Below, piece after piece: positions 45,782 to 58,000 of a stretch of 64,000 nucleotides of DNA; the first letter of the stretch is position 1; each line of letters opens with the position of its first letter. Source of the DNA: Lasiosphaeris hirsuta (lineage: Eukaryota > Ascomycota > Sordariomycetes > Sordariales > Lasiosphaeriaceae); NCBI GenBank assembly GCA_030549175.1, contig JAUKUA010000004.1, positions 1,488,001-1,552,000 on the forward strand. Reading direction: 5' to 3'. The translations under genes were made by a program, and so were the position numbers. Under the pieces are notes generated by a model. That model worked only from the letters and a program-made list of their open reading frames with translations, was not told where the DNA came from and did no database searches.

Positions 45782-46315
45782 TGTTGAAGGGAGGTTATGT
45801 ACGGCGCATTATTGATTGACGCAGACGGCTCAACACCCGAGGTTCAATCACGGGCTATTGGTAGCCAATATAAAGAAGAGGGGGATTAGAAATGGAATCC
45901 CATGCGGCAAAGGTTATCGTCGATGGAACGGAAGCGCTCTGGGAATTGCGCAGTCGGGTTTTGGGCTACTCTGGCAGCTTGATGAGTCCATGTGGATTTG
46001 GCGACGGAAGCGTCCGAGGTGAGGTTCAACTCTCCAGATCCACCAAAAGCTAGGTTGCGCTACCTTGCGCCCTGTGCCTTCCACTCTGTTTGCAGTGCCG
46101 CATTCCCCCAGGTTGGGGGCCACCGCAGTTGGTCTGTGCGTTCCAAGACCCAGCCTGTGACAAGACCAGAACAAGCTCTGCCGCCGGCAAGCCCACGCTA
46201 AAAATTTTGTCCATTGCTGTTCGCATGCAACACAATTCTGCGTCGTAAATTCCCATTCGCAACTTCCTTCCCGTCGCACTTCGAATCCGGTCTTCTCCCA
46301 ACGAGTAAACAGAAA
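45782..46315. promoter_or_regulatory. Shared divergent promoter of scc2 and rpa12
   Basis: 534 bp separate the two divergent start codons. I see no coding sequence. It must hold both promoters; no specific factor site was identified with confidence. Confidence 0.5.
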
Positions 46316-46825
46316 ATGGCGGCCATTAGCTCATTAATCTTTTGTACTGACTGCGGCGACTTGTTGCCTGCATCCAAGGGCAATGAGAAGAATATTCTTC
46401 GTTGTGAATGTTGCGGAGCAGAGAATCCAGGTAAGAGATAGCATGCTGTATCGCCGTTTGCTTGACTGGCCAACTGATAATTGCGACCACACAGACCATC
46501 CTGCCAGAATAATCACCACTAAAACGAAGCCCTCCGATTTCCCCTCTCTCCTGCGGCAGAAGCTTTCCATCGTTCAGACGGTAGAGAGATACAATATTCA
46601 AACCGAGAGAATAGATTCGAATACAGACTGTCCCAAGTGTGGAATACGAGGGATCCGGTATTCGGAAGTGCAGCAACGTGGTGCTGATGAAGGATCAACA
46701 ATTTTGTTCAATTGCGATTGCGGCGAAAGGTAATGAGCAAACCACCCCTCACACTTACCATTTTCTTTGCATGCCGTTTCAGTTCCACTGACACAGTGCC
46801 GCACAGATGGTCGGTAAACAACTAA
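46316..46825 (+). CDS. rpa12: RNA polymerase I subunit A12 (Rpa12)
   Basis: This is a small zinc-ribbon subunit of nucleolar RNA polymerase I that takes part in transcript cleavage and termination. Exons are 46316-46430, 46495-46729 and 46807-46825, giving 122 residues, the normal family length; the last exon is 19 nt. The N-terminal ribbon has Cys10, Cys13, Cys30 and Cys33 (IFCTDCGDLLP...RCECCGAENPG). The C-terminal TFIIS-like ribbon has CPKCGIRG and the conserved acidic hairpin QQRGADEGSTI. It ends NCDCGERWSVNN, so the last Cys pair is C-x-C instead of the usual C-x2-C. It converges with dohh, with 158 bp between stop codons. Confidence 0.92.
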
Positions 46826-46983
46826 AGCACCATCGGGGGATGACAGGATCACAAATTTGGGGGTCGAGTTTTTTGTGCTTTCTTGCAGGGTAAAGCTCAG
46901 GACTGTCTAAATAGCACGTCTATGACTACATGCTTGTATCCGTTGAGGACGGTCCGATACCCCGAGCGTCGATTATTCCCGTT

Positions 46984-48022
46984 TCACGGGGTGCCAGTGA
47001 CCTCTGGGACCAGCGCATACTCGGTTTGGCCGCTCTTCTCATACTCGGCCATATCCAAAGCCACGATAACGCTCTCACGGACAACGATCTCTTTGTCGTT
47101 GAGAAAGCTCTTGAGGGTTTCTTCAACGCCCTCCTCATCACCAAGACTTCCCAGCGCCTCAGCAGCTTCGTGTCTGACCATACTTGCCTCATCGAGATTA
47201 CCCAGGGCCGCGGTGAGCGCTGGAATAGATGCCGGATGCGACAGTTGTCCGAATACAAAGGCGATTTCGTGACGGAATAGGGCTGATGAATCGGCTAAAC
47301 CCTTCGCAAGGGCTTGAACGGCAGGGATGGCGGTGGGAAGATCGGGAGGCGATGCTAAATCGCGGAGGGCGAACATGGCTCGGTATCTTCGGAAAAGGGG
47401 TAGACTTGTGTCCATCAATGTCTTTTCCAACTCGTCCACCGACTTTTGACTCTCTGGCATAGGGGGCGCAGGGTCAACTGAGGCGAAATCGCTGTTTCGA
47501 GGTCAGCAATCGCAAATAGAGTATAGCATGTGAAGAGAATGTTATCCAATACCTCTGCCTTAGTTTCTCTTGCTTCCTTTGCTCCGAGTTTTCCCACTTT
47601 ATTCTGTCGATTGCGATCTCGCACGTCTCCTTCACAACCACCACCTCATCTGTACGATCGCGGAAGTGCTGGAGAACCTCGAGGCTCTTTGCGTCACCAA
47701 GCGCGCCAAGCGCCTCGGCCGCCTCGTGTCTGCACATTGGGTCTTCGCGTAGGTCCTCCAGGACAGCTGTCAGGTGAGGAATCGCTGCGTTGTTGCCCGT
47801 TTGCCCGAGGCAGTAGGCCAATTCATGCTTTAGAAGTGCCGAGGGCGACGCAAACGCAGCGGCTATCGCATCGATGGCGGCGAGTGATTCGGCGCCTGAT
47901 TTCGTTTGCGCGACGTGCTTAAGTGAAAAGAGAGCGCGGAACCGCACCGCCAGCGGCGTGGCTTCGGAGCAGAGGCTCTCCCGCAGGCTGAGGGTCGTCG
48001 AGTTTGACGTGGCAGAGGCCAT
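46984..48022 (-). CDS. lia1: Deoxyhypusine hydroxylase
   Basis: This HEAT-repeat di-iron monooxygenase completes hypusine formation on eIF5A. Exons are 48022-47553 and 47491-46984 (61-nt intron), giving 325 residues. It has two symmetric halves, each with four HEAT-like repeats. The four iron-binding His-Glu pairs are present: H66-E67 ([11 protein letters not shown]), H99-E100 ([14 protein letters not shown]), H231-E232 ([12 protein letters not shown]) and H264-E265 ([14 protein letters not shown]). The inter-half linker contains FASVDPAPP. All catalytic residues are intact. Confidence 0.97.
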
Positions 48023-48543
48023 TTTTGCGACTTTCTTTCTGCGTGTAGAAGGAGGCTCCTAGAGCGAGAAAGAAAAATGCCCTTGGCTCCCCGGGCAAGC
48101 ACTACCTTAGGTAGCTCACTTCACGGCAAAGCGATATAGGGCAATGCGATTAGGTGAGAGCTCTCTATGGCGCAAGGCAGCGGAAGGCGGGGTGTTAATT
48201 TTTTTTTGGAGGGGCAAGCTTTTGTTCGATAACGATAAGAGAAATCGCATTTAGACCCCTAACCCTACGGAATGTAGTATCATCGGATGAACCAGTACAT
48301 GAACCAACTCGGAACAAACCAAGAAGTTATCAAGGTACAGCGGGCGAAGGAGATGGTGGGTGGTTAGCTTATGGGGCCGTTAAGTTGCCATGAAGAGAAA
48401 ACGGAGCTGGCTACTAGAAATCCTCAGCTTGATATGCAAATACTTTTTAAGATCACTTTTTATGCTGTGGCGATGATATCCCATACTCTGAACGGCCATG
48501 TTACGCAGCGGAAGAAAAAAATATTCAACAGAGCAAAAATATC
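48023..48543. other. Intergenic between deoxyhypusine hydroxylase and the tRNA
   Basis: Contains the promoter of the hydroxylase gene, including a small inverted CTACCTTAGGTAG near 48103, an A/T run near 48200, and the tRNA 3' flank. No gene is seen. Confidence 0.5.
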
Positions 48544-48615
48544 TAGCTGCGGTTGGTTTCGATCCAACGGCCTCCGGGTTATGAGCCCGGCGCGCTTCCA
48601 CTGCGCCACGCAGCT
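48544..48615 (-). tRNA. Initiator tRNA-Met (CAT)
   Basis: Read on the minus strand, the 72 nt fold into a cloverleaf: acceptor stem AGCTGCG with CGCAGCT, D arm, an anticodon arm with loop CTCATAA (CAT anticodon) closed by GC-rich pairs, and a T arm with GGATCGAAACC. The A at T-loop position 54 (ATCGAAA instead of TTCGA) and the start A1-U72 pair are marks of the eukaryotic initiator tRNA and argue against elongator Met. The discriminator is A. There is no intron. Confidence 0.93.
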
Positions 48616-49217
48616 GTTCGGCAACATAGGTTAGGAATACGGTGCCCGAGATGTCTTTTTATACATCTCTCGATGGGTCGTGAGAGTGGAGACTTTGCAT
48701 TGTTCTTTGTTATGGGATGCTGCACAAAAAATTGCAAACTCCCACCAGACCTCACAACAAGCCAGTCATACTTGACTGGCCAGTTTAAGCTCAGTTGGCA
48801 AGACCGTCTATACACAGATGATTCGATCTCTTTGGCAACAAAGTAAATTCCGAAAGAAATATTTTGTGAAAGTTATACAGTGCAAGTGTATCACGATGGC
48901 TTGAGAGTTGTCTAGGCACCTAGATATTTGTGTAGTAGCAGGACTAATCTTGGTGCGCACCATAGGGGACTAGCATAAGCCTGGATAGGACGAGTAAGCT
49001 CTGAAATACATGCCGCTATCGGGATGCTCACCAGGCGCAAATGAAGACGGGTGGGTGTCTGTTGTGTGTTCTGGTTACCCGGTGCTATGGACCCAAGAGG
49101 GGAATAAATTCTCACCGTCTTACCGAAGTTGTATCCCAGTTGGATGATTAATCTATAAGATATCTTTGGCTTTGTTCGGTATTCCCAAGCCGCCTAGGTA
49201 CAAGAGTTTGCCTACTT
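48616..49217. other. Intergenic, no gene seen
   Basis: About 600 bp upstream of the tRNA on its strand and downstream of the Asteroid-like gene. No coding sequence is supported. Confidence 0.5.
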
Positions 49218-51071
49218 TTACGCGTCTTGAGTCCCCAATATCCCAAAAGGGTTGCTCGGTCGAGGCCTATTGTTATGCTGTGACTTCAATTCGCTTTTTC
49301 GCTTCTTCGACCTTTTGTCCTTGGTGACTGGGGGCTTCTGAAGTGCCTCTATCTGGGGGAGAATTTCATTGCAGAGGCTTGCCAGACATGTAAGACCACC
49401 CTGGTTTTTGAAATCCTGAAGCATGTCTGCAAAGTTCGCAACACAAGGGAAGCCGCTCAGTGTAGGTAACGATGATAAGACTTTCGTAAGCTTCGATACC
49501 GCAGTGGGAAAATCCCCCGCGCCATTATGTACCGTGAAGCCTATGACCTGCCTGAGCATCCTTAAAGAATAGTACGTCGCTTGTGCCTGGGAGAGCATAT
49601 GCAGAAACTCCCATGAACCTTGGTCAAGCATTCCGGTGACGTATTGACCAATAAGGTCCAGGCTCAGGGGCTGATTCTTGCCTTGGCTTATGGTCAAGGC
49701 GACGTCCTGGTATACCGAAAGTGCCAGCCATGATAATTCCGCTTTTTTCACGACGGCTTTGATAGCGGCCAACAAGTCTAATAGAGTCGATGCTTCCTCT
49801 TCAATGTCCGAGGGAGGTGGAATCTGGACTCGCGTTCCAGAAGATGGGGACTGAAGCCTCCGAAATTCTGATACCGACTGAATAGCCGTGCCCCGAACAG
49901 ACCGTAGAAGCGAGTATGATAGCTGCCTGATGCCCTTGCTCGCTTCCCATGCGCTTGTCCTCGAAGGAGAGTCAAGTAGAGGAGGAAGAAACATGGCGAG
50001 GTCTTGGTCATCAGAAGCTAGCTGGTCCGCATGATCGATCAAACCAGACGTGCTGATTCTTGTGCTTGGAAAACAGCGGAACGCAATCTCCGAAACTCGC
50101 GGGTCCAAGCCAGAACCATGTTCAACTCCAACATTCGGAGCTGTTTCTGGTGAATTGTAGTCATCGATGAATTCTGAGTAGCCATCAAAGTCATCAGTGT
50201 TCGAGGCACTACTTCTGGCTTTTTCTGCGGCCTGTTCAAGACTTAGGTGGGGGTCCATAAGTAGCATGAATGCTACGCGGGGAAAGTTGTTATTGGATTT
50301 CAGTGAAAGCCGCTGGCAAATTTTAGGAATCTGATACTGAAGAGCAACGAGATGCTCAGACTCCACGTCCGTATCGATATCCTCAAAGAAGACAACACTG
50401 CCGTCTGGGCCTAGGTCATGTACGAGGAGGTCCGAGTCCGAAGTCAGGACTATTCCACCGTTTGAACGGACATTCTCTGCGCAGAAGCCATCGGCCTCGC
50501 CGGGGACGAGCTTGGTTCGAGGGCCAAACTCAGTAGACCGCCTCAAAGCGTCGATTATGGCCGGAACTAAAAAGGATGGAGTTGGTGGAGTTACCTTTAC
50601 ATCGCCTCCCCAGGATTTTGGAAACAGCTCGACCGTCTTCTCCTCGAATGTAGGACGCTGCCTCGGAACGCCAGTTGGATTCGCCAGGTGGTATTTGACG
50701 AGGTCTTTGGAGGTGCCTATGAGACGGCGCATCCGCTCGGCTCGTTTGGACCGTGGGAGGAAACCATCAAAGTATATAGCCGATCTTGAAAACAGCGAGA
50801 ATCAGTCATGGAAATGTGCGGTTGCAGCGAGAGGGGGACTGATGTACACATAAAGGCCGTATGCACCGATTTGGTCGAGCCACGCGATCGCCGTTTCCCC
50901 CAGCAGCTTGTAGGATGGCTGCTCAAATGGACTCGTCTTGAGCGTTTTCCTCGAGCACACTTTGAGGATGTGGTAGGCCAGTGCTGGCCCGTCGATAGTC
51001 ACATATGATGGCCTGATAGGCTTCCTCTCTCCATATGGCTCGATAAGCCGTCTGAGATGCGGAATGCCCAT
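49218..51071 (-). CDS. Asteroid-like protein with XPG/FEN1 fold
   Basis: Exons are 51071-50848 and 50784-49218 (63-nt intron), giving 596 residues. The N-terminal XPG-like segment begins at Met1 (MGIPHLRRLIEPYGERKPI, DGPALAYHILKVC), so the start is well fixed. The internal XPG-I region reads VPGEADGFCAENVRSNGGIVLTSDSDLLVHDLG and keeps the acidic cluster (E, D, D, D) used for metal binding in FEN1-type nucleases. After that the protein diverges into a long helical C-terminal half with no recognised motif. The length and layout fit the Asteroid family better than Mkt1 or canonical Rad2/Fen1. Nuclease activity is not shown by the sequence alone. Confidence 0.85.
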
Positions 51072-51601
51072 TTTTGGAGATGGAAGGTGGAGGATCGTCG
51101 AGACTCTGTCGCCTTGCACGATGTCCCCCACTCATTGTGGGTTAGGTGCGTTGAGAACAAGAAAATGCACACGGGCCCTTGTGGAATCTCAATCAGGGTT
51201 CCATACCTTATTCAGAGTCCCTGGCCAAAAAGCGGAGAAAAGAGTCACTTGAGACTAGAACCTTGACGAGTGCAACCTGTTCCTGAGCCGTCCGATGTCG
51301 CGTTTTTAAGAAACTGCCAGTGTGGATTTGTGGTAAAGAGTGGACCATCACAGCCCACCCGCGGACTGCCTTCCCCTCAGGGTTATCACTGTGAGGGTCG
51401 GGTATCCGGGTTTCTCAAATCCCCACTTTCAGCAAGGTTCAAGTTCTGCCAAAGGCGCCCGCATTCCTCCTTTCAACCAACATCTGCGCTTGGCCCTCTT
51501 CCCTCCAACCACAACTGGGAAGCGCAAAAAAAAAATCGAGGCCGTCCTCCCACAACCTCCCTAGCAGGCGCACCACGTTCGTTGAGCAACATTATTGCGA
51601 G
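51072..51601. promoter_or_regulatory. Shared divergent promoter, Asteroid-like gene and prs5
   Basis: 530 bp between divergent start codons with no coding sequence seen. The segment near 51440-51530 is pyrimidine-rich and ends in an A9 tract, typical of a fungal leader for the rightward gene. Confidence 0.45.
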
Positions 51602-53168
51602 ATGCGTGGTACTCTTATCTTCGCTGGCAGTTCCTGTCCGACTCTAACAGGGAAAATATGCGAGAACTTGGGCATGGCGCCAGCAGACGCTGAGCTCACG
51701 CAATTCTCCAATGGCGAGACGAGCGTCAGAATCCTCACCAGTGTTCGAGAGAAGGACGTCTTCGTCGTTCAGTCGGGCAGCCCCAAGATAAACGATACCA
51801 TCATGGAATTACTCATCATGATATCCGCGTGTAAGGGAGGTTCTGCAAACAAGATTACTGGTACGTTCTCTCAACACTGCATCCTGGTCAAGACCGGTTC
51901 AAAATTGACACATGATTCTAGCGGTGTTGCCGTACTTCCCCTACAGCCGTCAATCCAAGAAGAAGTCTCATCGGGGAGCCATTACGGCAAGGATGCTGGC
52001 CAACCTCCTCGGAGTCGCCGGCGTTAAGCACGTTATCACGGTCGATCTGCACGCTTCCCAGATGCAGGGCTTCTTCAAGTGCCCGGTTGACAACCTCCAC
52101 GCAGAACCCCTGATTGCTCGCTGGATCCGACACAACGTACCGAATTGGAAAGAGGCCGTCGTCGTATCGAAAAATGCTGGAGGCACAAAGCGAGTCACGT
52201 CTTTAGCCGACGCTCTTAAGCTCAACTTTGGCATGGTCACGACAGATAAAAAGAGGGGCACCAACATGACGGCGAGCATGATCATGAACCACCTTGACGG
52301 AATCGAGCGGCATCCATTGCTAGATTCCATCAGTAATCAGGTGCGTACCAACTCATCGGGGCCCGAAAATGGAATACCATCTGCAGACAGTGGACACTCG
52401 AGACCTTCCCGTCCTGTGGTGGATGCCCAGGGATCGCCGCGGCGTGCTAATGGCCCGCCCTTGCGTACATCGAACAATGCCAGATCCCCCTTAACTCGGG
52501 CACAAACCACCCTCTCACAATCATCTGCAATTGATGAATTGGACGAAGCCGAGCTTGATGGACCCGAGTATAATGACCGGCGGGCCCATGAGGTGACCCA
52601 CGGCCGGCTGGTCCAAGGTCATATTGTCCCGGACGATTTCCCCTCACCCGCCACATCCGCAGCAGATGCGAGCATCACCGAGGAAGACCCAATGACAATG
52701 TCCCATGCGTCGTCGTTTTTTGCTCCCACGCACGCTTTGGGTGGGACGGGAGCAGATGCGCCGAGTTCGGATGAGGAGGAAGAAATCCTCAAGAACCCAA
52801 AGGTTGAGCACATGATTACCCTAGTCGGGGACGTGAAGAACCGGACCGTTTTTATCGTCGATGACATGATCGACAAGCCAGGCTCGTGGATTGCTGCCGC
52901 CGAGACGGTTGTCAAGCGAGGCTTTGCGAAGAAGGTTTACTGCATCGCCACGCACGCTGTGTTTGGAGCCGACTGTCTCGAGCAGATGCAGGCCTGCGAT
53001 TGTATTGACGCCATCGTTGTGACCAACAGCTACCCGATTCGGGAAGACAAGGCGCGCAATGCTAGCAAACTCGTCGTTCTCGATCTTTCCTTTCTTTTGG
53101 CGGAGGCAATTCGCCGGAATCATTATGGCGAGTCAATGTCACCATTGTTTTTACACATGGGAGACTGA
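51602..53168 (+). CDS. prs5: Ribose-phosphate pyrophosphokinase subunit, Prs5-like
   Basis: It belongs to the PRPP synthetase complex that makes 5-phosphoribosyl-1-diphosphate from ribose 5-phosphate and ATP, for nucleotides, His and Trp. Exons are 51602-51860 and 51922-53168 (61-nt intron), giving 501 residues, near yeast Prs5 and longer than ordinary PRPP synthetase (about 320). The N-terminal core has FSNGETSVRI, VFVVQSGSP, VLPYFPYSRQSKK and VDLHASQMQGFF. A low-complexity insertion of about 110 residues (about 225-340, NSSGPENGIPSADSG to SSDEEEEILKNPKV) interrupts the core. The PRPP loop reads VDDMIDKPGSWIAAAE and departs from the canonical DDMVDTAGT form, a sign of a regulatory subunit (inference). 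The final TNSYPI is conserved. Confidence 0.92.
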
Positions 53169-55072
53169 TATCGCAAGCCTGAGGCGTTTCCATCTTTCTT
53201 ACAATCTCATTACCCCTTTCTCGTCTCAAGTTCAGAGAGGATTCCCGATAGAGGCCGATTACCGCTGGGTAGACCATAAAGGTATGTGGGGAAACTCGCA
53301 CTTCATAACCGGACCTTACAAGCGCGGCGTTCAGCGATGCGGGCACTTGATTTCTGTTTGACCCAAATGGCAAGGAGGGGCTTAGACTTGGACGAGCAGT
53401 CAGATACCGAATTAATCGTTTGCACCGGTCGCTGATTCCTTATCAGTGGTGCTACCATATATGTCCCTCTCCTACCCCCGAGGCCACCGAATTCCAACAA
53501 GTATGTCCTGGCTGGAGAGCAGAACTTGTGCAGGAACTACAATCCCCACCCTGTTCCATTCCGCAATCCATATCACACTTCCCTTACCCCAACGATGCTG
53601 TCATTTGGACAGCAGGAGCATCGTCCAACCCAGGATGTGTCTCTTAACGGAGCGTTGGTAGATTGACTGTCCCTTTGGGACTGTCCGGAACAGAAGGCCC
53701 TTTGTCCAGACCCATATAGGGCCACGACCGCAAGGTTGGTGGGCATTGGGCAAGAGAACTCTCCGGTACATCCCTGAACCGTTGCCACTATAGTGACCAC
53801 TCACGTACCACTCTAGCGTCTATGAAATAGTATGTGTCATATATATCACATGCCCCTGTGTGCCCGGCTAGGATACCGGTGTAAGGCTGACTGAGTGATT
53901 ATTCTTGGGTTCTTGGGTGTTACTTGCTGGCAGTTTCTCGGTGATAAATTCACCAGTTGTAACAAGCAGGTTCACAGATCATGACTATTTGCTCATGAAC
54001 AAGCTAGAATATTATTTATTTGAACATAATTTATATTTGACATTATTCATATAGCATGTCTTTACCCGCTAGTATTCCAATAAAATTACAGGCGTTTCCG
54101 TTGAACAAGAATATACAAGCTTCTGCCCCCTGAAAGAATAGCGAAGCTGAGCCCAGCGAAACCAACGGGAAGGCTGCACAGTGAAGATGGTACCAGAAAG
54201 TACCAGAATCTTTCTTTATGGACAAGCTACCAACACACTTGTCATGTGGTCTTTTCTTTAGTTTCAACCTTCACCTTCCTTTTCAGGGATTTTGATGGTG
54301 CCGACTTTTGTAGCTGTTGTGGTGCCCCAAGTGTGACTGGGGACCAGTGCTCCGTATTTTGAACTGTCTACAAGTTGGTGAGGTGAGAGGTCTTGGTCTT
54401 GAACTCGAGCTACCTGTGATATATTGAGGCAGTACAATGGTGCGGGCCGGATACACTTACTGATCAGATTTAATCTCTATGTTGCGATTTAAAAATGTTG
54501 CAATATGGTAATGAAGTTATGGGAAAATGCTGTGGGGGTTGTAACTTTGGATTGATTGTACGGAGCAGAGATCGTCTCAATACACCCTTCTGATAGAGAT
54601 CATCTTGCCAAGAGACTCGAGAAATAACTTAAGACCCGTCGCCGGCAGAGTTATCACGGCCGGTTGTGCGTATGTTCCAATGAGTTTATAATGGAGTAAG
54701 GTTTAGGACAGCCGAGTCGAATACTCCACGTGGGGATCCCCAAGTCCGCGATCGCGAGTACGGGGCAGAATATATTTTGTTCCCATCATCATATGACAAG
54801 CCTTTGGAGAACAACGAAGCGCACTATTTGCCGAAAGACATGGCCGGGTATGGGGCTCTAAATTTCCTTCCCTTGTGGCACAGTTGTTGTATCACTGTTG
54901 TATGGATCTCTTTTCTTTTGTTCCCTCCCAAGCTTCCATCAGGACCAGTCTGTCAGTCATCTTGCTAATTCCTCAGCAGGCAACATGTATGTAGCGTCCC
55001 TGCGCCTCACGGCAACCACCCATAAGAATAATGTACATCACCCACGTTTAGCTTCCACATTTGTAAATACAC
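53169..55072. other. 1.9-kb gene-poor region with an AT-rich patch
   Basis: No credible gene. The interval from about 53820 to 54560 is clearly AT-rich compared with its flanks, with many TpA steps (for example near 54005-54055). Such patches in ascomycetes are often RIP-mutated repeats, but no protein remnant is readable here. Confidence 0.55.
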
Positions 55073-58000
55073 TTAGTAGTTCAACACCTCACGCCCATGT
55101 ATCTCGTCCAACAATTGAGAAAATTGTTCCCTTTCGTGCCACTCCTCCGCTTGGGCAACATCCTGGAGTAGCTCCTCTTGCTGGGAACCCTTGCCGGCGT
55201 TCTTGATGAGTCGCCAGGCACGACGGAATTCGTCGCGGATCGATACAATGCCGTTGTGCGTCACAGTACGCGCGACATTGTGATCATGCTCAAAGGGATC
55301 CTCAATGGCGAACAAGTATCGATGTCGCACCTCTTTGAACTCGCGAGTCGTTTGGTTGGTGATCTGGGCCTGAGCGCCGGCTATGGCGGTAGCGGAAGGG
55401 GGTGAGTTAGGCTGATCGGTTGCAAACGATCCTGGACCTGGTGAAGGTTGCTGTCCACCAACATTGTTGGAGATATGGTTGGGTTCGTGTTCTGCAAAGG
55501 TTGCTTGCCCTGGAACAGCGGGTATGGACTTCACCTCAATCGTGGTTTTGGCGCCGGTCCAGCCTTTCTCCTGTTTTGAGAGCAAACCTCCGTGGGTTCG
55601 CAGGCTAAGAACGTCGCGCCCCCAGTCGAAACCCCGATATTGAACCGTACTCATTTGATTGTTTTGGGCGTAGTACTCGAAGAATCCCCGGAGGAGATGG
55701 CCGATGGAATCCCTATTTTTGTTCAGAGCATTCTCGCGGGCGAGACGCTGAATTTCGGCTTCATCACGCCAGAACTGAATGTCTCTTCCCTTACAGACAA
55801 CCGTCTCTTCTACATGTTCGGGAGTGAGGTTTGGCTCAGGGTGGTGAGGGACCAATAGCTGTAAGTTCGGACAAACAAATGGCTGGGCGATATTTACAAG
55901 ATAGTGCAGCATCATAAGAACATAGCCGTAGCTGCTCAAGGTGCCTCGATAAGGAGAGTTGATGCGCCGAATCTTGGCCCAGTGTTTGACGAAAAGAACC
56001 AATGGTCGAACGCGGGGGTCGCAGTGTGAGTAGCATCGCAGAAGAAGAGTGTTTTGTAATGCAAGGTGGGCTGAAAAGTTTATATCGCATTGTACACCGA
56101 CTCCGGATTTTGGAAACTCCAAACGGTCTCGATAAGGATCACGAGGCTGATTTGGTGATAGCTTTGATGGGTCGCCAAGCAACCGTATCTCGGATATAGC
56201 TTGGGCGGCCTCTGGTGGGAGAGGAACAACCATATCAAAATGGGGATCTGGCGGCGAAGGCCTGGCCATTGGTGATCGCAGACTGTTGATATAGGCCTTG
56301 ATGTGGGTATTGTACTTTTCGGGGTAGAGGCCCTTTTCAAGACACCTCTCAAATTCCTGGGCAAGTTGAAGACTCTTGTGCCTTCTGGCAACAGCCCGAA
56401 GAGTGAGAATCTCCTGTGGCTGTGATATTGCAAACTCCTCAACCTCTCGTCGAATCTGCTCAATCGCAATGCCCTGAATATAGTGCCGGATGACGACTTG
56501 AAGAATCTTGTTGTCCTTGGAAGTTGTGTCATGGCAACCCAGCTCGAGCATCAAGCGGATGGCTCTCGAGTGGTACCCTGCGGCCGACTCGTGCTGGTTT
56601 TGAGAGAGCAGCATAATCTGGATGGAAGGAATCCTTTTCAGCTGATCAACAGCGATCTGAAGTTCTTTTGCATAGCCCATTGGGTCAAGGCCATAAGTGG
56701 GTTTGTCTCCGAGCAACTTCCACGCTCTGACCCAATGCTGTGCCTGCTGCTCCTGAACGTCATCTTTCTCGCGTACCTCACGAGCTTCCCAAATCATAGC
56801 CATGGTCTCGCCCTCCACTTGTGTATGCACGCCGAGCAGGGTGCGGTTGTTGGATTGCGCAGTAAGGTCATATCTGTTTAGAGATTTGTAGCTTAGTAAC
56901 CGTTCGCGAAGCTTGTCATCCGCAAGCCCTTCGACGAATGCGAGTGAAAACTCGTTCAAAAACTGAAAATCGTCCCTCTTGAAGTCTACCACGTTGGAAT
57001 TAGTCAAGTCACGACCGCCAAGCTTGCGAAGTAATCCTTTGGCGGCACCGTAGTAACTCGACAAATTCTTCTTTTCGCCCTGTCTCAGTGAGCGAAACTT
57101 TTGCTCCGTCTTGTAACCATCCCGTCCTAGACCTGGCGAGGGTTGGTGTTCCTGAGCATGATGTCTGTAATCATGGGGTTGGACGTCATCAATCGGGTTT
57201 GCCTCCTCCTCCTGGACTTCATCCTCGTCCCCGTCCTCTGTCAGTCCCCTCTCCCACTTGGCTCTTTCGTCCAAGAGATCTAATCTGAGTGCCTGGGGCG
57301 GTTTTTCGCACACTTTGATGATTGGTACTCTGGTGCGCGTGAGCAGCCTCGCCCCAAGGTCCATGTCGAGGAAAGCTTTCTCAACAAGTCTGGGAATTGC
57401 TGAACCCGGGGCATCGGGCTGAATAAGGGACAGGGGTGAGATGAGGCCCAGATCCATATCCGCAGCTTTGGTTGCAAACCCTGAGGAAAGGCTACCGAAA
57501 CATTTGAGCTGCACACTGGCAGGGGGGAAGTTTTGCATGCCGTTGGCTTCTCTCTCATACTGTGTAATTGCAAACCTAGCGACTTCCTCGATCTTGGCGC
57601 GGAAGCTCTCCTTTTCAATAATGTCGGCGGTCTCAATCTCGGCGCCTGCAATAATTGTGTTGCAAAGTCCCTCAAGTAACTCCGTTTGTGCTTTCAGCTC
57701 CTCGGGCCGAAGATGGTACAGCCGAGTGTTGTTATAGGGATTGGCGTTGCTGTGCCTTGAAGACCTGGGCGATGTGGCATCGAAGGGGGTCGGGGGTTGA
57801 GGTTGCCGCCAATCGAAGTGGTCACCGGGTGCAGACATGGGACCGTGGTAAGAGAGGGATGGATGATGCCTGCCATGTGGAGGGTATGGCGTGCTCCCCG
57901 GCAGGGCATTGGGCATAGTATTCCCCCGGCTAACTGGACGGAACGTAGCAGAGTGCGGGCGCTGGGCTCTTTGCTGGTTCCCGTTACTGTATTGGTGATG

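Noticed and set aside
48257..48267. Telomere-like CCCTAACCCTA
   Set aside because: Less than two repeat units within ordinary intergenic DNA; expected by chance.
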